A stretch of DNA of 64,000 nt from NCBI RefSeq assembly GCF_000007825.1, contig NC_004722.1:1900501-1964500 (forward strand), written 5' to 3'. The notes under the pieces were generated by a model. That model saw only the letters and a program-made list of their open reading frames with translations. It searched no databases and was not told the DNA's origin. Origin of the DNA: Bacillus cereus ATCC 14579. GTDB taxonomy: Bacteria > Bacillota > Bacilli > Bacillales > Bacillaceae_G. Below, one piece after another: positions 35,033 to 44,177 of this stretch; position 1 is the first letter of the stretch, and each line of letters begins with the position of its first letter. The translations under genes were made by a program, and so were the position numbers.

Positions 35033-36475
35033 ATGGAAAGATTCGTTTGGAAACCGAATATGTCTCTAGCGACTCCTCTGTATAAACAAATAGAAACGTA
35101 TATAAAAGAAAGGATTGTTAATGGAGAATGGACCGTTGGAGCGAAATTACCTTCACAAAGAGATTTGGCACATACATTTGGTGTGAATCGAAGCACAATT
35201 GTAATGGCTTTCGGTGAACTAGTTGCAAAGGGATACATAGAAGGGAATGGCAGGAAAGGAACAATTGTTGTAAATAATAATGAGAATGCTTCAACTTACG
35301 CACCCCCGCCTAATTGGCAGTCTTATGTAGAAACAGGACTTCATTATCCGAATCTCCCAGCTATTCAGGAGATTAATCAAGCTGAATTTTATCCACATGT
35401 AATTCGATTAGGAACAGGTGAGCTCGCGCCGAGTCTCTTACCTGAGAAAAAGATGAAAGAAATTATGAATAAGCTTTTAAAGTCAAATGTGACGCTTGGG
35501 TATGAAGAGCCGAAAGGAAATTTTTATTTAAGGGAAAAGATTTCCGAATACTTAAAGGGGCATGGTATATGTGTATCTCCTGACTCTATATTAATTGTTT
35601 CAGGAGCAATTCAAGCGCTGCAACTTATCTCTATGGGGCTTCTTCCAAAAGGGGCATCCATCTTATTAGAAAAACCATCCTATTTATATTCGCTTAATGT
35701 TTTTCAATCCGCAGGAATGCGTTTCATTGGAATACCAATGGATGAGAACGGTTTAAATACATCATATATTACAAAATATAAGAAGCAATTTAATGCATCT
35801 ATTTTATATACAATCCCGTCTTTTCATAATCCAACGAACTTTAGTATGAATGCGAAGAGACGAATAGAAGTGATGGAAATATGTAATGAAATTGGATTAC
35901 CTATTATAGAGGACGCAGTGTATCAAGACTTATGGTTTGATGCACCTTGTTCGAAACCTTTAAAAGCCTATGATAAAAATGGAATCGTACTACATATTGG
36001 AAGCATGTCCAAAGTAATTAGTCCAGGGTTAAGAATTGGATGGATTGTTGGACCTGAGCCAGTAATTCAAAGATTGTCAGACATAAAAATGCAAACAGAT
36101 TATGGTTCAAGCACTATATCCCAGCAAATTGCAGCAGAGTGGTTTACAAATGGTCTATATGATGAGCATTTGCGCTTTGTAAGAAGTGAATTGAAAAAAC
36201 GAAGAGATTTTATGTTACTAATGTTAGATAAATATCTTCGTGAAATAGCAACTTGGCATGAACCAACAGGGGGATTTTATATATGGGTACATATAAAAGT
36301 AACCATTTCATATCGCAGTTTATTTGATAAAGCTCTGCAAGAAAAGGTTTTATTAAACCCAGGTACTTTATATGATAGAAGTGCAAATCAATTTTTGCGC
36401 CTATCGTATTCATACGCAACGTTAGAAGAAATTGAAATAGGTATAAAAAAACTTGCACAACTAATGAAAAAGTAA
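35033..36475 (+). CDS. MocR/GabR-type transcription regulator (PLP-dependent)
   Basis: 480 residues. A GntR winged helix (about 10-78: LYKQIETYIKERI, LPSQRDLAHTFGVNRSTI) fused to an aminotransferase-like domain (about 110-475) with the PLP Lys327 in GSMSKVISPGLRIGW. Such regulators sense PLP and an amino compound and often control the divergent gene, here a LysE-type exporter. It runs 12 bases ahead of a small gene that may be cotranscribed. Confidence 0.9.
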   Translation: MERFVWKPNMSLATPLYKQIETYIKERIVNGEWTVGAKLPSQRDLAHTFGVNRSTIVMAFGELVAKGYIEGNGRKGTIVVNNNENASTYAPPPNWQSYVETGLHYPNLPAIQEINQAEFYPHVIRLGTGELAPSLLPEKKMKEIMNKLLKSNVTLGYEEPKGNFYLREKISEYLKGHGICVSPDSILIVSGAIQALQLISMGLLPKGASILLEKPSYLYSLNVFQSAGMRFIGIPMDENGLNTSYITKYKKQFNASILYTIPSFHNPTNFSMNAKRRIEVMEICNEIGLPIIEDAVYQDLWFDAPCSKPLKAYDKNGIVLHIGSMSKVISPGLRIGWIVGPEPVIQRLSDIKMQTDYGSSTISQQIAAEWFTNGLYDEHLRFVRSELKKRRDFMLLMLDKYLREIATWHEPTGGFYIWVHIKVTISYRSLFDKALQEKVLLNPGTLYDRSANQFLRLSYSYATLEEIEIGIKKLAQLMKK

Positions 36476-36487
36476 GAGGAGAAAGTA

Positions 36488-36655
36488 ATGAAACAATATG
36501 TAATTTGCCAAATGATCAATGGAGAAAAATATTTAGCTGCTTATGCAGAGACGAAGCAAGAAGCGATTGAAAAAGCAGAACTGTTAGGATTAAGAACGGG
36601 AAATCGTTACATAGTTATTACTGCAGAGGAAGCCGAAGGGTTAACGTATCCTTAA
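36488..36655 (+). CDS. Small hypothetical protein, 55 residues
   Basis: MKQYVICQMINGEKYLAAY followed by an Ala/Glu-rich helix (ETKQEAIEKAELLGL) and a strand (NRYIVITAEEAEG). It reads as a compact alpha/beta fold and is not recognised. GAGGAGA precedes the ATG and the gene starts 12 bases after the MocR stop, so the two are probably one transcript. The strong terminator 20 bases later supports a real gene end here. Confidence 0.7.
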   Translation: MKQYVICQMINGEKYLAAYAETKQEAIEKAELLGLRTGNRYIVITAEEAEGLTYP

Positions 36656-36674
36656 ACAATGTACGAGATTATAT

Positions 36675-36725
36675 AATAATAAATAAGCCTAGTAATATAA
36701 GAAATTACTAGGCTTATTTATTATT
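36675..36725. terminator. 22-bp-stem bidirectional terminator
   Basis: Perfect arms 36675-36696 and 36704-36725 around a 7-base loop, between the small gene and the convergent patatin gene. Confidence 0.85.
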
Positions 36726-36767
36726 AAGTTGTTAAACGTTCTCGTATTTATACGCAAAGTAATAATA

Positions 36768-37733
36768 TTATGAGTCAAGTTGACGAAAAAATCGATTTGT
36801 CTTTCGGTCTTGATTTCCTTTTCTATATTCATCGATATATTGCCTAAAGTTCCAAGCTTGTAAAAATTTATTAGCAGAGTTATAACCAGAATTGTAAAGC
36901 CATTCTTTTTCTTCCTTTGTCAGTTCAAAATTAGTACTTGTAATCGTTCCTGTTGGAATTGTAATCGTTCTTGCTTTTGATTCCTTATCTAAATGACGTA
37001 AATCATGAGCTTGCATCATTGTTTTAAATAGTCCTTTGAACATGGAAATAGGCTCGTTATAGTGAGCAGGATCAGCTTGAATCTCATCTTTTACAAAATG
37101 AAATCCGAAAGTCGGCCAGCGAGGAGTGGTAGGTGAATCGAAGATCCAAATTGGATAATTACTTAGAATTCCTCCATCAACCATATAACAAGGCTGCTTC
37201 CATTTTGGAGTTCTCCATTTTACGGGTTCAAAGAAGAAGGGGATTGTACTACTCATTCTTACCGCTTTAGCGATAGAGAAGCGATAATTTAAAAATCCGT
37301 AGTTTGGTAAGTCGTCAGGAAAGACAACCATTTTACCATTACTAATATCAGAAGCGATGATTTTGAGTTTGTTTAGATCCGGTAAATCAGTAAATAAATG
37401 AACACCTTTTTTTCGAAGTAATTCTTCAATCCATTCTTCTATAAATACATTAGAATATATACCTAGAGTAGTCCATGCACTGAGTCCCTTGCCGATAAAA
37501 GGAATTCTATCAATAAAAGTTCTTTTCGTGAATTTATTATAATCAATATCAGTTATAATCGTTTTTAACTCTGAACAAGAATATCCTGCCGCTAGGAGCG
37601 CTGCAATAATCGAACCAGCCGATGTACCAGCTACACGTTCCCATTCATAACCTTTTTCGGCTAACGCGCAAATTGGCCCGACATGCGCAATACCGCGCAC
37701 ACCGCCTCCTTCAAAAACACCATCAATCTTCAT
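36768..37733 (-). CDS. Patatin-like phospholipase
   Basis: 321 residues with the full patatin set: oxyanion loop GGGVRGIAHVG (10-19), nucleophile Ser38 in GTSAG, and Asp186 in DGG as the dyad partner. No signal peptide, so probably cytoplasmic or membrane-associated. The family hydrolyses acyl ester bonds of phospholipids. Stands alone behind the yjcZ terminator; no sign of a linked defence system such as a CD-NTase. Confidence 0.87.
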   Translation of the reverse strand: MKIDGVFEGGGVRGIAHVGPICALAEKGYEWERVAGTSAGSIIAALLAAGYSCSELKTIITDIDYNKFTKRTFIDRIPFIGKGLSAWTTLGIYSNVFIEEWIEELLRKKGVHLFTDLPDLNKLKIIASDISNGKMVVFPDDLPNYGFLNYRFSIAKAVRMSSTIPFFFEPVKWRTPKWKQPCYMVDGGILSNYPIWIFDSPTTPRWPTFGFHFVKDEIQADPAHYNEPISMFKGLFKTMMQAHDLRHLDKESKARTITIPTGTITSTNFELTKEEKEWLYNSGYNSANKFLQAWNFRQYIDEYRKGNQDRKTNRFFRQLDS

Positions 37734-37772
37734 TAAACATACTTCCTTTCGAATGAAAGATTTAGAAATGGC

Positions 37773-37801
37773 AAAAAAGCACGTATTGTACGTGCTTTTT
37801 T
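37773..37801 (-). terminator. Terminator of the YjcZ gene
   Basis: AAAAAAGCACGTA / TACGTGCTTTTTT, immediately downstream of yjcZ on the minus strand. Confidence 0.85.
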
Positions 37802-37820
37802 ACAATAGTTTTTTAGTTTA

Positions 37821-37962
37821 CTAGCAGCCTACAAAGCCGCCCCAACAGCTAGCTCCGATGATGATTAGAAGGATAAATAAAACGATTAATAAAGCCGAAA
37901 CCTCCGTAACCACAACCGCCGCCACCGTATCCGTAACCACAGCAACTATATCCGTAACCCAT
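37821..37962 (-). pseudogene. YjcZ-family spore peptide, frameshifted by one base
   Basis: AAGGAGG precedes an ATG at 37962. The frame opens with a Gly/Tyr/Cys-rich stretch (MGYGYSCCGYGYGGGGCGYG) and goes wrong after GGF. Dropping one C from the CC at 37895-37896 (plus strand) restores ALLIVLFILLIIIGASCWG and a stop, giving 46 residues. That is the YjcZ/sporulation-peptide pattern: a Gly-Tyr head and a single hydrophobic helix. The length of 142 bases is one more than a multiple of three. Terminator follows. Confidence 0.75.
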
Positions 37963-38180
37963 GTGGAATTCCTCCTTATATTTAAAAATGAACGAGGGGA
38001 AAATGTACTGGAAGAACTAAAGAATTATCATGTTTGTAGGAACAATGTATAGTATGCTTTTTTAAACTTGTTCGCGTACGAAGGATAAGCCCGTTTTTGG
38101 GAGGCTTGTTGATTTTGTAAAGAATGAAGTATAATCTTTGTACTATGATATAAATAAGTATGTAAATGTAAGGAGAATTT

Positions 38181-38933
38181 ATGAATAAAAAAATTGAAGT
38201 ATTAATTGATAAATATGAACTAACACATTTGAAAGAAGAACTTATTAATACTGTATTTCCTTGTATAAAAGTTGTGCCAAAGCAGCAGGGAACTGTTGCG
38301 ATAGGTAGTTCGAAAATGGGAGGAGTTCCTGATCTACCAGCTTTATTTGAATATCCAAAGCATAAAGGAAATCCACTACAATTTATCGCGCAATTTAACT
38401 TAAGTGATTTACAAAACGTTGGTATGGATCACAATCTTCCTAAGACGGGGATGCTGTATTTCTTTTGCATTGAAAATTATTTTGAAGAAAATGTGAATCT
38501 AACAGAAGCTGGGCGTGTACTTTATTATGATGTTCCTGTAGAGCAATTACGAAGAGAAAATGAAATACAAGCGAAATATAACCAGTGTGCAATTACTTTT
38601 GAACTGACATACAAATTACCAGAACTTTTCATTGAAGATGAGGCTGATTCAGATCGTTTCTTGCAATTACTTGAAGAGCTAATTCCAGATAACTACGATA
38701 ACCATCAAATGTTTGGTGAGCCATTCTCTGTACAAGAAGAAGTGTTATATGAGACAGGAGAATATATGGGAGTAGACCCGCAGCAAATGACTCTTTTATT
38801 CCAAATTGATTCAGATCATAAAAATTGTAATATGGTTTGGGGAGAATTAGGGATGCTATATTTCTGTATTAGTAATGAAGATTTGAAAAATCAACGTTTT
38901 GAAAATACATGCTGTGTATTACAAACATGCTAA
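38181..38933 (+). CDS. YwqG-family protein (DUF1963)
   Basis: 250 residues. Family hallmarks: GSSKMGGVPDLP near 49-60, FIAQFNLSDL, GMLYFFCIE, and the C-terminal LLFQIDSDHKNCNMVWGELGMLYFCIS. Members are cytoplasmic beta-rich proteins without known activity. Often found with toxin or contact-system genes in other Firmicutes, but no such genes here. Own terminator. Confidence 0.85.
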   Translation: MNKKIEVLIDKYELTHLKEELINTVFPCIKVVPKQQGTVAIGSSKMGGVPDLPALFEYPKHKGNPLQFIAQFNLSDLQNVGMDHNLPKTGMLYFFCIENYFEENVNLTEAGRVLYYDVPVEQLRRENEIQAKYNQCAITFELTYKLPELFIEDEADSDRFLQLLEELIPDNYDNHQMFGEPFSVQEEVLYETGEYMGVDPQQMTLLFQIDSDHKNCNMVWGELGMLYFCISNEDLKNQRFENTCCVLQTC

Positions 38934-38935
38934 TG

Positions 38936-38971
38936 AAAAAAGGTTGTTCTTTTAAAAAGAACAACCTTTTT
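38936..38971 (+). terminator. Terminator after the YwqG gene
   Basis: AAAAAGGTTGTTCTTTT / AAAAGAACAACCTTTTT. Confidence 0.9.
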
Positions 38972-39006
38972 ATGTGAATTAGTTAATATGCATAATCTCA
39001 TATGAC

Positions 39007-39061
39007 CTATACGAAAAAGTATTGTATACTCTGAAACTATACGATACCTTTTCGTATAGTT
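39007..39061 (+). promoter_or_regulatory. CTATACGA repeats upstream of the transglutaminase gene
   Basis: CTATACGA occurs at 39007 and again at 39037, exactly 30 bp apart, and inverted (TCGTATAG) at 39052. The last two form AACTATACG..CGTATAGTT (39035-39043, 39053-39061). This looks like an operator set. Confidence 0.45.
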
Positions 39062-39083
39062 ATAGAATATAAGGAGTGACAAG

Positions 39084-40244
39084 ATGGGAAAGACAAGTAA
39101 GTATGTGACAGCTGCCGCACTTTGTTCAACTATAGTAATGGGAGGCTTACAAGCATCATCTGTATCTTATGCAGCTACAAATCCGACTACAGTGACAGCA
39201 CAATCAGATGTAAAGTTATTAGATGATTTCAGAAAAGAATTAAAAAAACAGATTGATAATCGAGAAGAAAATATTACAATCACATATAAAACAAAAGATA
39301 GAAATGCTAGAAATATTATGGATCAATTGTATGGTGAGTTTAATAAAATTGTAGATGCTGATGAGTATGTAAAATATAATGTAGCGTCTACTAGATATTC
39401 TATTAAAGGAATGCCAGGGGACTATACGTTTACACTGCAAGTAAAATACCGTGAATCAAAAGAACAAACTCAATATGTAAAAGCTCAGGCGAAATCAATT
39501 GTTGGATCAATTGTAAAACCAGGGATGGATGAGCATGAGAAAGTAAAAGCTATTCACGATTACGTTGTTAAGCATGTGTCTTATGATACGTCTTATCAAG
39601 CGTATACAGCATATGAAGCATTAGCGAATCGTTCTGCCGTTTGCCAAGGATATACATTATTAACGTATGAGTTGTTAAAAGAGGCAGGTATTCAAAATCA
39701 TATTGTAACAGGCACAGGAAATGGACAAGCTCACGCGTGGAATTTAGTGAACATTGAAAACAAATGGTATCACCTAGATACTACATTTGATGATCCAGTA
39801 CCAGATAAAGCAGGGCGTGTAACTTACTCATATTTTAATATGTCTGACGAACAGTTAAGTAAAGATCATGAATGGGATCGTAGCAAATATCCAGCGGCAA
39901 CTACAAGTTATTTTGGTGAATTAACAAATAAAATAAAAGCTGGTAGCTCAAAGACTGTCGTATATGAGCAGATGTTAAAAGAAACAAATTTACAATACTT
40001 ATCTGCAGAATACGGAGCAGAAAATTATAATGAATTTAAGCAAAAGTTGCAGCAACAGTTTGCAGCCAAACCAGAAAAAGTAGAAGTACGATATAAGCAG
40101 TCCATGGATGGGACGATGCAAGATATAAAGAAAGTATTAAATGAAATAAATTGGCCAAAAGGTGCAAAGCGTGTGTCTTATCAAGTAGCGCCTTATAGTG
40201 CATTGGCTGGTTATTCATTGGCGACAATTACATTTACGTATTAA
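39084..40244 (+). CDS. Secreted transglutaminase-like protein
   Basis: 386 residues. A signal peptide (about 1-31, cut after VSYA) and a transglutaminase/protease-like core. The triad is Cys187 (SAVCQGYTLL), His217 (GQAHAWN) and Asp232 (WYHLDTTFDDP). The C-terminal 100 residues hold a separate alpha/beta region (VEVRYKQSMDGTMQDIKKVL). Probably an extracellular peptidase or cross-linking enzyme; the true activity is unknown. Preceded by repeated CTATACGA motifs. Confidence 0.85.
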   Translation: MGKTSKYVTAAALCSTIVMGGLQASSVSYAATNPTTVTAQSDVKLLDDFRKELKKQIDNREENITITYKTKDRNARNIMDQLYGEFNKIVDADEYVKYNVASTRYSIKGMPGDYTFTLQVKYRESKEQTQYVKAQAKSIVGSIVKPGMDEHEKVKAIHDYVVKHVSYDTSYQAYTAYEALANRSAVCQGYTLLTYELLKEAGIQNHIVTGTGNGQAHAWNLVNIENKWYHLDTTFDDPVPDKAGRVTYSYFNMSDEQLSKDHEWDRSKYPAATTSYFGELTNKIKAGSSKTVVYEQMLKETNLQYLSAEYGAENYNEFKQKLQQQFAAKPEKVEVRYKQSMDGTMQDIKKVLNEINWPKGAKRVSYQVAPYSALAGYSLATITFTY

Positions 40245-40251
40245 GCAATGA

Positions 40252-40281
40252 GAAAGAGCATCTGTAAAAGATGCTCTTTTT
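40252..40281 (+). terminator. Terminator after the transglutaminase gene
   Basis: AAAGAGCATC / GATGCTCTTTTT. Confidence 0.88.
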
Positions 40282-40351
40282 ATATTTGTTGATCACTTTA
40301 AAATATTGGGAATTATGTGATAAAATAAAAAGGAGAGGATGTGAATGCTGA

Positions 40352-40549
40352 ATGAACTTGTTCGAAAGTAATATTTTTACATTGATATATACTTGTTTAG
40401 TAATCGGACTTATCGTTTTGTTTTTCATATCATTTACTTTGTTTATTAGAAGAGTATTACAAAGCAGCGTTGCAAAGAAACACCACGTGATTAATATGAA
40501 CCAGAAGCTAGATCGAATCATTGAATTGCTTGAAAAAGATAAGAAATAG
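40352..40549 (+). CDS. DUF4083-type small membrane protein
   Basis: 65 residues: one helix (about 10-32), then a charged tail ending KLDRIIELLEKDKK, the hallmark of the Bacillus DUF4083 family, of unknown function. The AGGAG site is rather far from the ATG at 40352; a competing ATG at 40345 in another frame gives only MLNELVRK before a stop, so a further indel here cannot be excluded. Confidence 0.7.
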   Translation: MNLFESNIFTLIYTCLVIGLIVLFFISFTLFIRRVLQSSVAKKHHVINMNQKLDRIIELLEKDKK

Positions 40550-40580
40550 CGATAGAAGAGGTATGAAAAGGGGAATGAGA

Positions 40581-41042
40581 ATGGCGAATTATATAAAAGA
40601 ATTACGTGAAAAAGTAGGACATGATTATGTTTTCTTAAACTTTGCCGGTGGTTGTGTATTTAATAAAGAAGGAGAAGTATTACTGCAAAAAAGAGGAGAC
40701 TTTAACGCTTGGGGCTTTCCAGGTGGTGCAATGGAGATAGGAGAATCAGCTGCGGAAACTGCAATCCGGGAAATAAAAGAAGAAACCGGGTATGATGTAG
40801 AAATAAATGAGCTTATTGGAGTGTATACAAAATATTTTCAATCATATCCAAATGGAGACAAGGCCCAGTCAATTGTGATGTTCTTTTCATTCTCAATAGT
40901 TGGAGGTGACAAAAAAGTAGATGGTGATGAAACGTTGGATTTGAAGTTTTTCCCGTTAGACGACATGCCACCGTTATTTTGTAAACAACATGAAGATTGC
41001 CTGCAAGATTTATTGGAGAAAAGAGTAGGGGTATATCGTTAA
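40581..41042 (+). CDS. NUDIX hydrolase
   Basis: 153 residues. The Nudix box starts at Gly49 (GAMEIGESAAETAIREIKEETG). The general context (AGGCVFNKEGEVLLQKR, WGFPGG) is that of ADP-ribose or nucleotide pyrophosphatases of the MutT type. ATG 40581 with AAAAGGGG. 31 bases after the DUF4083 gene, possibly in one transcript. Substrate unknown. Confidence 0.86.
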   Translation: MANYIKELREKVGHDYVFLNFAGGCVFNKEGEVLLQKRGDFNAWGFPGGAMEIGESAAETAIREIKEETGYDVEINELIGVYTKYFQSYPNGDKAQSIVMFFSFSIVGGDKKVDGDETLDLKFFPLDDMPPLFCKQHEDCLQDLLEKRVGVYR

Positions 41043-41047
41043 CATAT

Positions 41048-41082
41048 AAAAAAGAAGCTAAATGAAGATTAGCTTCTTTTTT
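41048..41082. terminator. Bidirectional terminator
   Basis: AAAAAAGAAGCTAA / TTAGCTTCTTTTTT, between convergent NUDIX and nadE genes. Confidence 0.88.
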
Positions 41083-41091
41083 ATGTTTAAT

Positions 41092-41910
41092 TTATTTCCA
41101 CCAATCATCAAACATTGACGCTGGTACTTGTCTTTTATGCTCACTCACTGTGTAACGTTTTTCAATTTTCTCTGCAACGTCAGCTGGAACTGCTTTACCT
41201 TCTAAATAATCATCTAATTGATCATAAGTAATACCTAACTCTGTTTCATCAGCTTGACCTGGTTTTTCATCTAATAAATCAGCTGTTGGCATTTTTAAGT
41301 AAAGTCGCTCGTCTGCGCCTAACTCTTGTAATAATGCACGTCCTTGGCGCTTCGTTAATCCCGTTAATGGTAATAAATCTGCACCACCATCTCCGAATTT
41401 TGTAAAGAACCCTGTTACAGCTTCTGCAGCGTGATCTGTTCCGATAACAAGTAACCCTTTTTGTCCACCAATTGCATATTGAGTAACCATACGGATACGT
41501 GCTTTCACGTTACCTTTATTAAAATCTGTTAGTGATTCACCCAATAAGTTTTCATATTGATTTGAAAAAGCATCAACAGTTGAAGCAATATCAAATGCAA
41601 CAGATTGATCTGCTTGAATGAATTGTAATGCTAATTGTGCATCATCTTCATCTTTTTGTACTTTATAAGGAAGACGCACGGCGATAAACGTTACATTACC
41701 ACCTTCGTTACGAATTTCTTCAACTGCAAGTTGTGCTAAGCGTCCTGCTAATGTAGAGTCTTGGCCGCCGCTAATACCAAGTACAAATCCTTTTGCGCCT
41801 GTTTTTTTTACATAATCCTTTAAGAAATCAACTCGTTTACGAATTTCAACTTTTGGATCAATTACAGGCTGAACATGTAATGCTTTCATAATCTGTTCTT
41901 GTAATGTCAT
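41092..41910 (-). CDS. nadE: NH3-dependent NAD synthetase
   Basis: 272 residues. It adenylates nicotinate adenine dinucleotide and amidates it with ammonia to NAD, the last step of NAD synthesis. The PP-loop motif SGGQDS is at 47-52; GTDHAAEAVTGFFTKFGDGGAD and LYLKMPTADLLDEKPGQADE are family blocks. It lacks the N-terminal glutaminase domain, so it uses ammonia. Monocistronic, GGAGG upstream. Confidence 0.96.
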   Translation of the reverse strand: MTLQEQIMKALHVQPVIDPKVEIRKRVDFLKDYVKKTGAKGFVLGISGGQDSTLAGRLAQLAVEEIRNEGGNVTFIAVRLPYKVQKDEDDAQLALQFIQADQSVAFDIASTVDAFSNQYENLLGESLTDFNKGNVKARIRMVTQYAIGGQKGLLVIGTDHAAEAVTGFFTKFGDGGADLLPLTGLTKRQGRALLQELGADERLYLKMPTADLLDEKPGQADETELGITYDQLDDYLEGKAVPADVAEKIEKRYTVSEHKRQVPASMFDDWWK

Positions 41911-42078
41911 TATGTTTTCCTCCTATTCATATTAAAGCGGTAAATAAGTTTATATGTATAATGGTACATACTTCTATCCTTTATTATTTCGCAAAACTAA
42001 CGAATATACAATAGGATGTGTGTATGAATATGAATGTAGTCATTATAAATAAAGTACTACGTATAAGCAATTTTTTTA

Positions 42079-42100
42079 AACCTTTCAAAAATGTAAGGTT
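42079..42100 (+). promoter_or_regulatory. Second AACCTT..AAGGTT operator
   Basis: Matches the site at 17443-17464 in 20 of 22 bases (core TTTCA-N4-TGTAA). 80 bp before the BceB-like permease gene. Confidence 0.55.
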
Positions 42101-42180
42101 TTTGTCATTTGAATCGATGGAAGGTATTTCCGCACTTTACTAATATAAAAACATAGATAGTAGAAGGGCGGAGAAGTAAT

Positions 42181-44061
42181 ATGAACATTAGAGAACTAGC
42201 ATATCGGAATGTAACCCGAAATAGACGGACATACTCAGCCTATTTTTTGAGTAGTGCATTTGCAATTATGGCCTTTTTTGTGTATTCATTTTTTGCGTTT
42301 CATCCGGCATTAAGTGCAGGAGAATTAGGTCAGTACGTATTCGTAAGTATGTCTTTTGCACAGTCTATTATTTACTTATTTACATTCTTCTTTATTTTAT
42401 ATTCGATGGGAATGTTTTTAAAAACGAGAAAGCGTGAACTAGGAATTTTAATGATGCTAGGTATGACGAAATATCAATTAAAGCGTCTGATCTTTTTTGA
42501 AAATATTATGATTGGAATAGGGGCAATTATTTTTGGTATTCTTTCAGGTATGTTATTTTCAGGGGTATTACTATTTGTCGCTCCGATGATATTGAAACTA
42601 GATATCTCCTTATCCTATTACATACCGATGAAAGCAATTGTTGTAACGGGTATTATGTTTTTTATTTTATTTATGATCATATCATTGTTTAGTGCAGGAA
42701 TGATTCGTAAAAATAAGATTATGAAGTTGTTTAGAGGATCAGCAGAGGCGAAACCGGAACCGAAAGCATCAATTATTTCTTCAATATTAGCAGTAGTATT
42801 GCTTAGTGCTGGCTATGTAGGAGCTCTTCTATCACATGGAGCAATGGTATTTATTATGATGATTCCTGTTACAACGGTAGTTATTATCGGGACGTATTTG
42901 TTGTACAAGCAGCTGAGTGTCTTTATTATTCGATTATGTAAAAAAAGTAAACGTTTCTATTGGACACAGACTAATATTATTACGTTATCAGATTTAGCGT
43001 ATCGTATGAGAGATAACGCAAGAATGTTCTTTATTGTAACCATTATTTCTACTGTAGCATTTTCCGCAATAGGGACATTAGTAGGCTTCGCATCCATGAC
43101 GAAAGGTATAATGGAGAGACCAATTGCGTTTCATTACCATTCTAAGCAAGGGAATAGTAACGAATCACAACATATACAAATGATTGACAAAGGATTAAAG
43201 AAACATAATATAGAAGCTTCAAAAACTAATATTTCGACAAAGAAAACGGAGGAACAGTCGTTAAGAAGCGCCACTTTTATAAAAGAATCAGACTATAAGG
43301 AATATGCAAAGTTAACGGGAGAACCATTTAATACTGTAGCAAATAAAGAGGTTGTATTTTTGTCAGCTGATATACCAGGGCCAGCGATGAAAGAAAGAAA
43401 AGAAATTACTTTACCTAATATGAATGAAAGTTTAAAGGTGAAAAAAGTTACTTCATCTTCATTGGGGAAAATATTAAGAGGAAATGTTTATGTAATCTCT
43501 AATGATCAATATGATTCATTACAAGATGGATTTATAGAGACAAAAGATTATATGTATAAAACTGAAAGAACGAAAGATGAGATTGAAATTGGTAAAGAGC
43601 TTACGCATCAAATTAAACCGTATCAAGAATATTCAACGTTTAGTGCGGAAGAGTACGAGCAAAACCAAAGTTTACAAATTGCAGGACCGATTTTATTTGT
43701 AGGTTTCTTTATTGGTATAGTATTTTTCGTTTGCGCAGGAAGTTTCCTTTACTTCCGTTTATTCTCCGATTTGGAGGATGATGTTCGCTTGTTCGAAATG
43801 ATTCGAAAAGTTGGATTGACGAGTAGGGAATTATCGAAGGTAGTTACAATTCGATTGGCGCTTTTATTCTTCGTTCCAATTGGTGTTGCAACATTACATG
43901 GGGCAGTAGCCTTAACGGCGTTAGGGCAAATGTTTGAGTACTCATTGTTTAAAGAAAATACAGTTGTATTAAGTATTTTCATAGGTATTCAAGTTGTATA
44001 CTTCTTACTTATAAGATCCCGTTATGTAAAACAATTGAAAGAGAGATTACGTATGCATTAA
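42181..44061 (+). CDS. BceB-type ABC permease (FtsX domain)
   Basis: 626 residues with ten membrane helices by eye: one at the N-terminus, three in the first FtsX block, helices around 200-250 and 285, then a large extracellular domain (about 310-500) before the last three helices. This is the layout of BceB/YxdM permeases, which with the ATPase BceA remove peptide antibiotics such as bacitracin from lipid targets and signal to a BceS kinase. Uniquely here, no ATPase, kinase or regulator gene is next to it. A BceR/VirR-like box lies upstream. Confidence 0.85.
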   Translation: MNIRELAYRNVTRNRRTYSAYFLSSAFAIMAFFVYSFFAFHPALSAGELGQYVFVSMSFAQSIIYLFTFFFILYSMGMFLKTRKRELGILMMLGMTKYQLKRLIFFENIMIGIGAIIFGILSGMLFSGVLLFVAPMILKLDISLSYYIPMKAIVVTGIMFFILFMIISLFSAGMIRKNKIMKLFRGSAEAKPEPKASIISSILAVVLLSAGYVGALLSHGAMVFIMMIPVTTVVIIGTYLLYKQLSVFIIRLCKKSKRFYWTQTNIITLSDLAYRMRDNARMFFIVTIISTVAFSAIGTLVGFASMTKGIMERPIAFHYHSKQGNSNESQHIQMIDKGLKKHNIEASKTNISTKKTEEQSLRSATFIKESDYKEYAKLTGEPFNTVANKEVVFLSADIPGPAMKERKEITLPNMNESLKVKKVTSSSLGKILRGNVYVISNDQYDSLQDGFIETKDYMYKTERTKDEIEIGKELTHQIKPYQEYSTFSAEEYEQNQSLQIAGPILFVGFFIGIVFFVCAGSFLYFRLFSDLEDDVRLFEMIRKVGLTSRELSKVVTIRLALLFFVPIGVATLHGAVALTALGQMFEYSLFKENTVVLSIFIGIQVVYFLLIRSRYVKQLKERLRMH

Positions 44062-44177
44062 ATGTGTTTTTTTAACTCGAGTACAAAATTTTCTAAAAAG
44101 AGGCAAGTATTGCCAAAAAGTGATAAAATGGAAAAAGCGAGGTGAAAAAAATTAATAGAGAGAAAGGGGGGAGAAAT

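Noticed and set aside
36768..37733. Patatin gene as part of an anti-phage (CBASS-like) system
   Set aside because: No cyclase, sensor or other defence gene lies nearby; a lone housekeeping-type phospholipase is the simpler reading.
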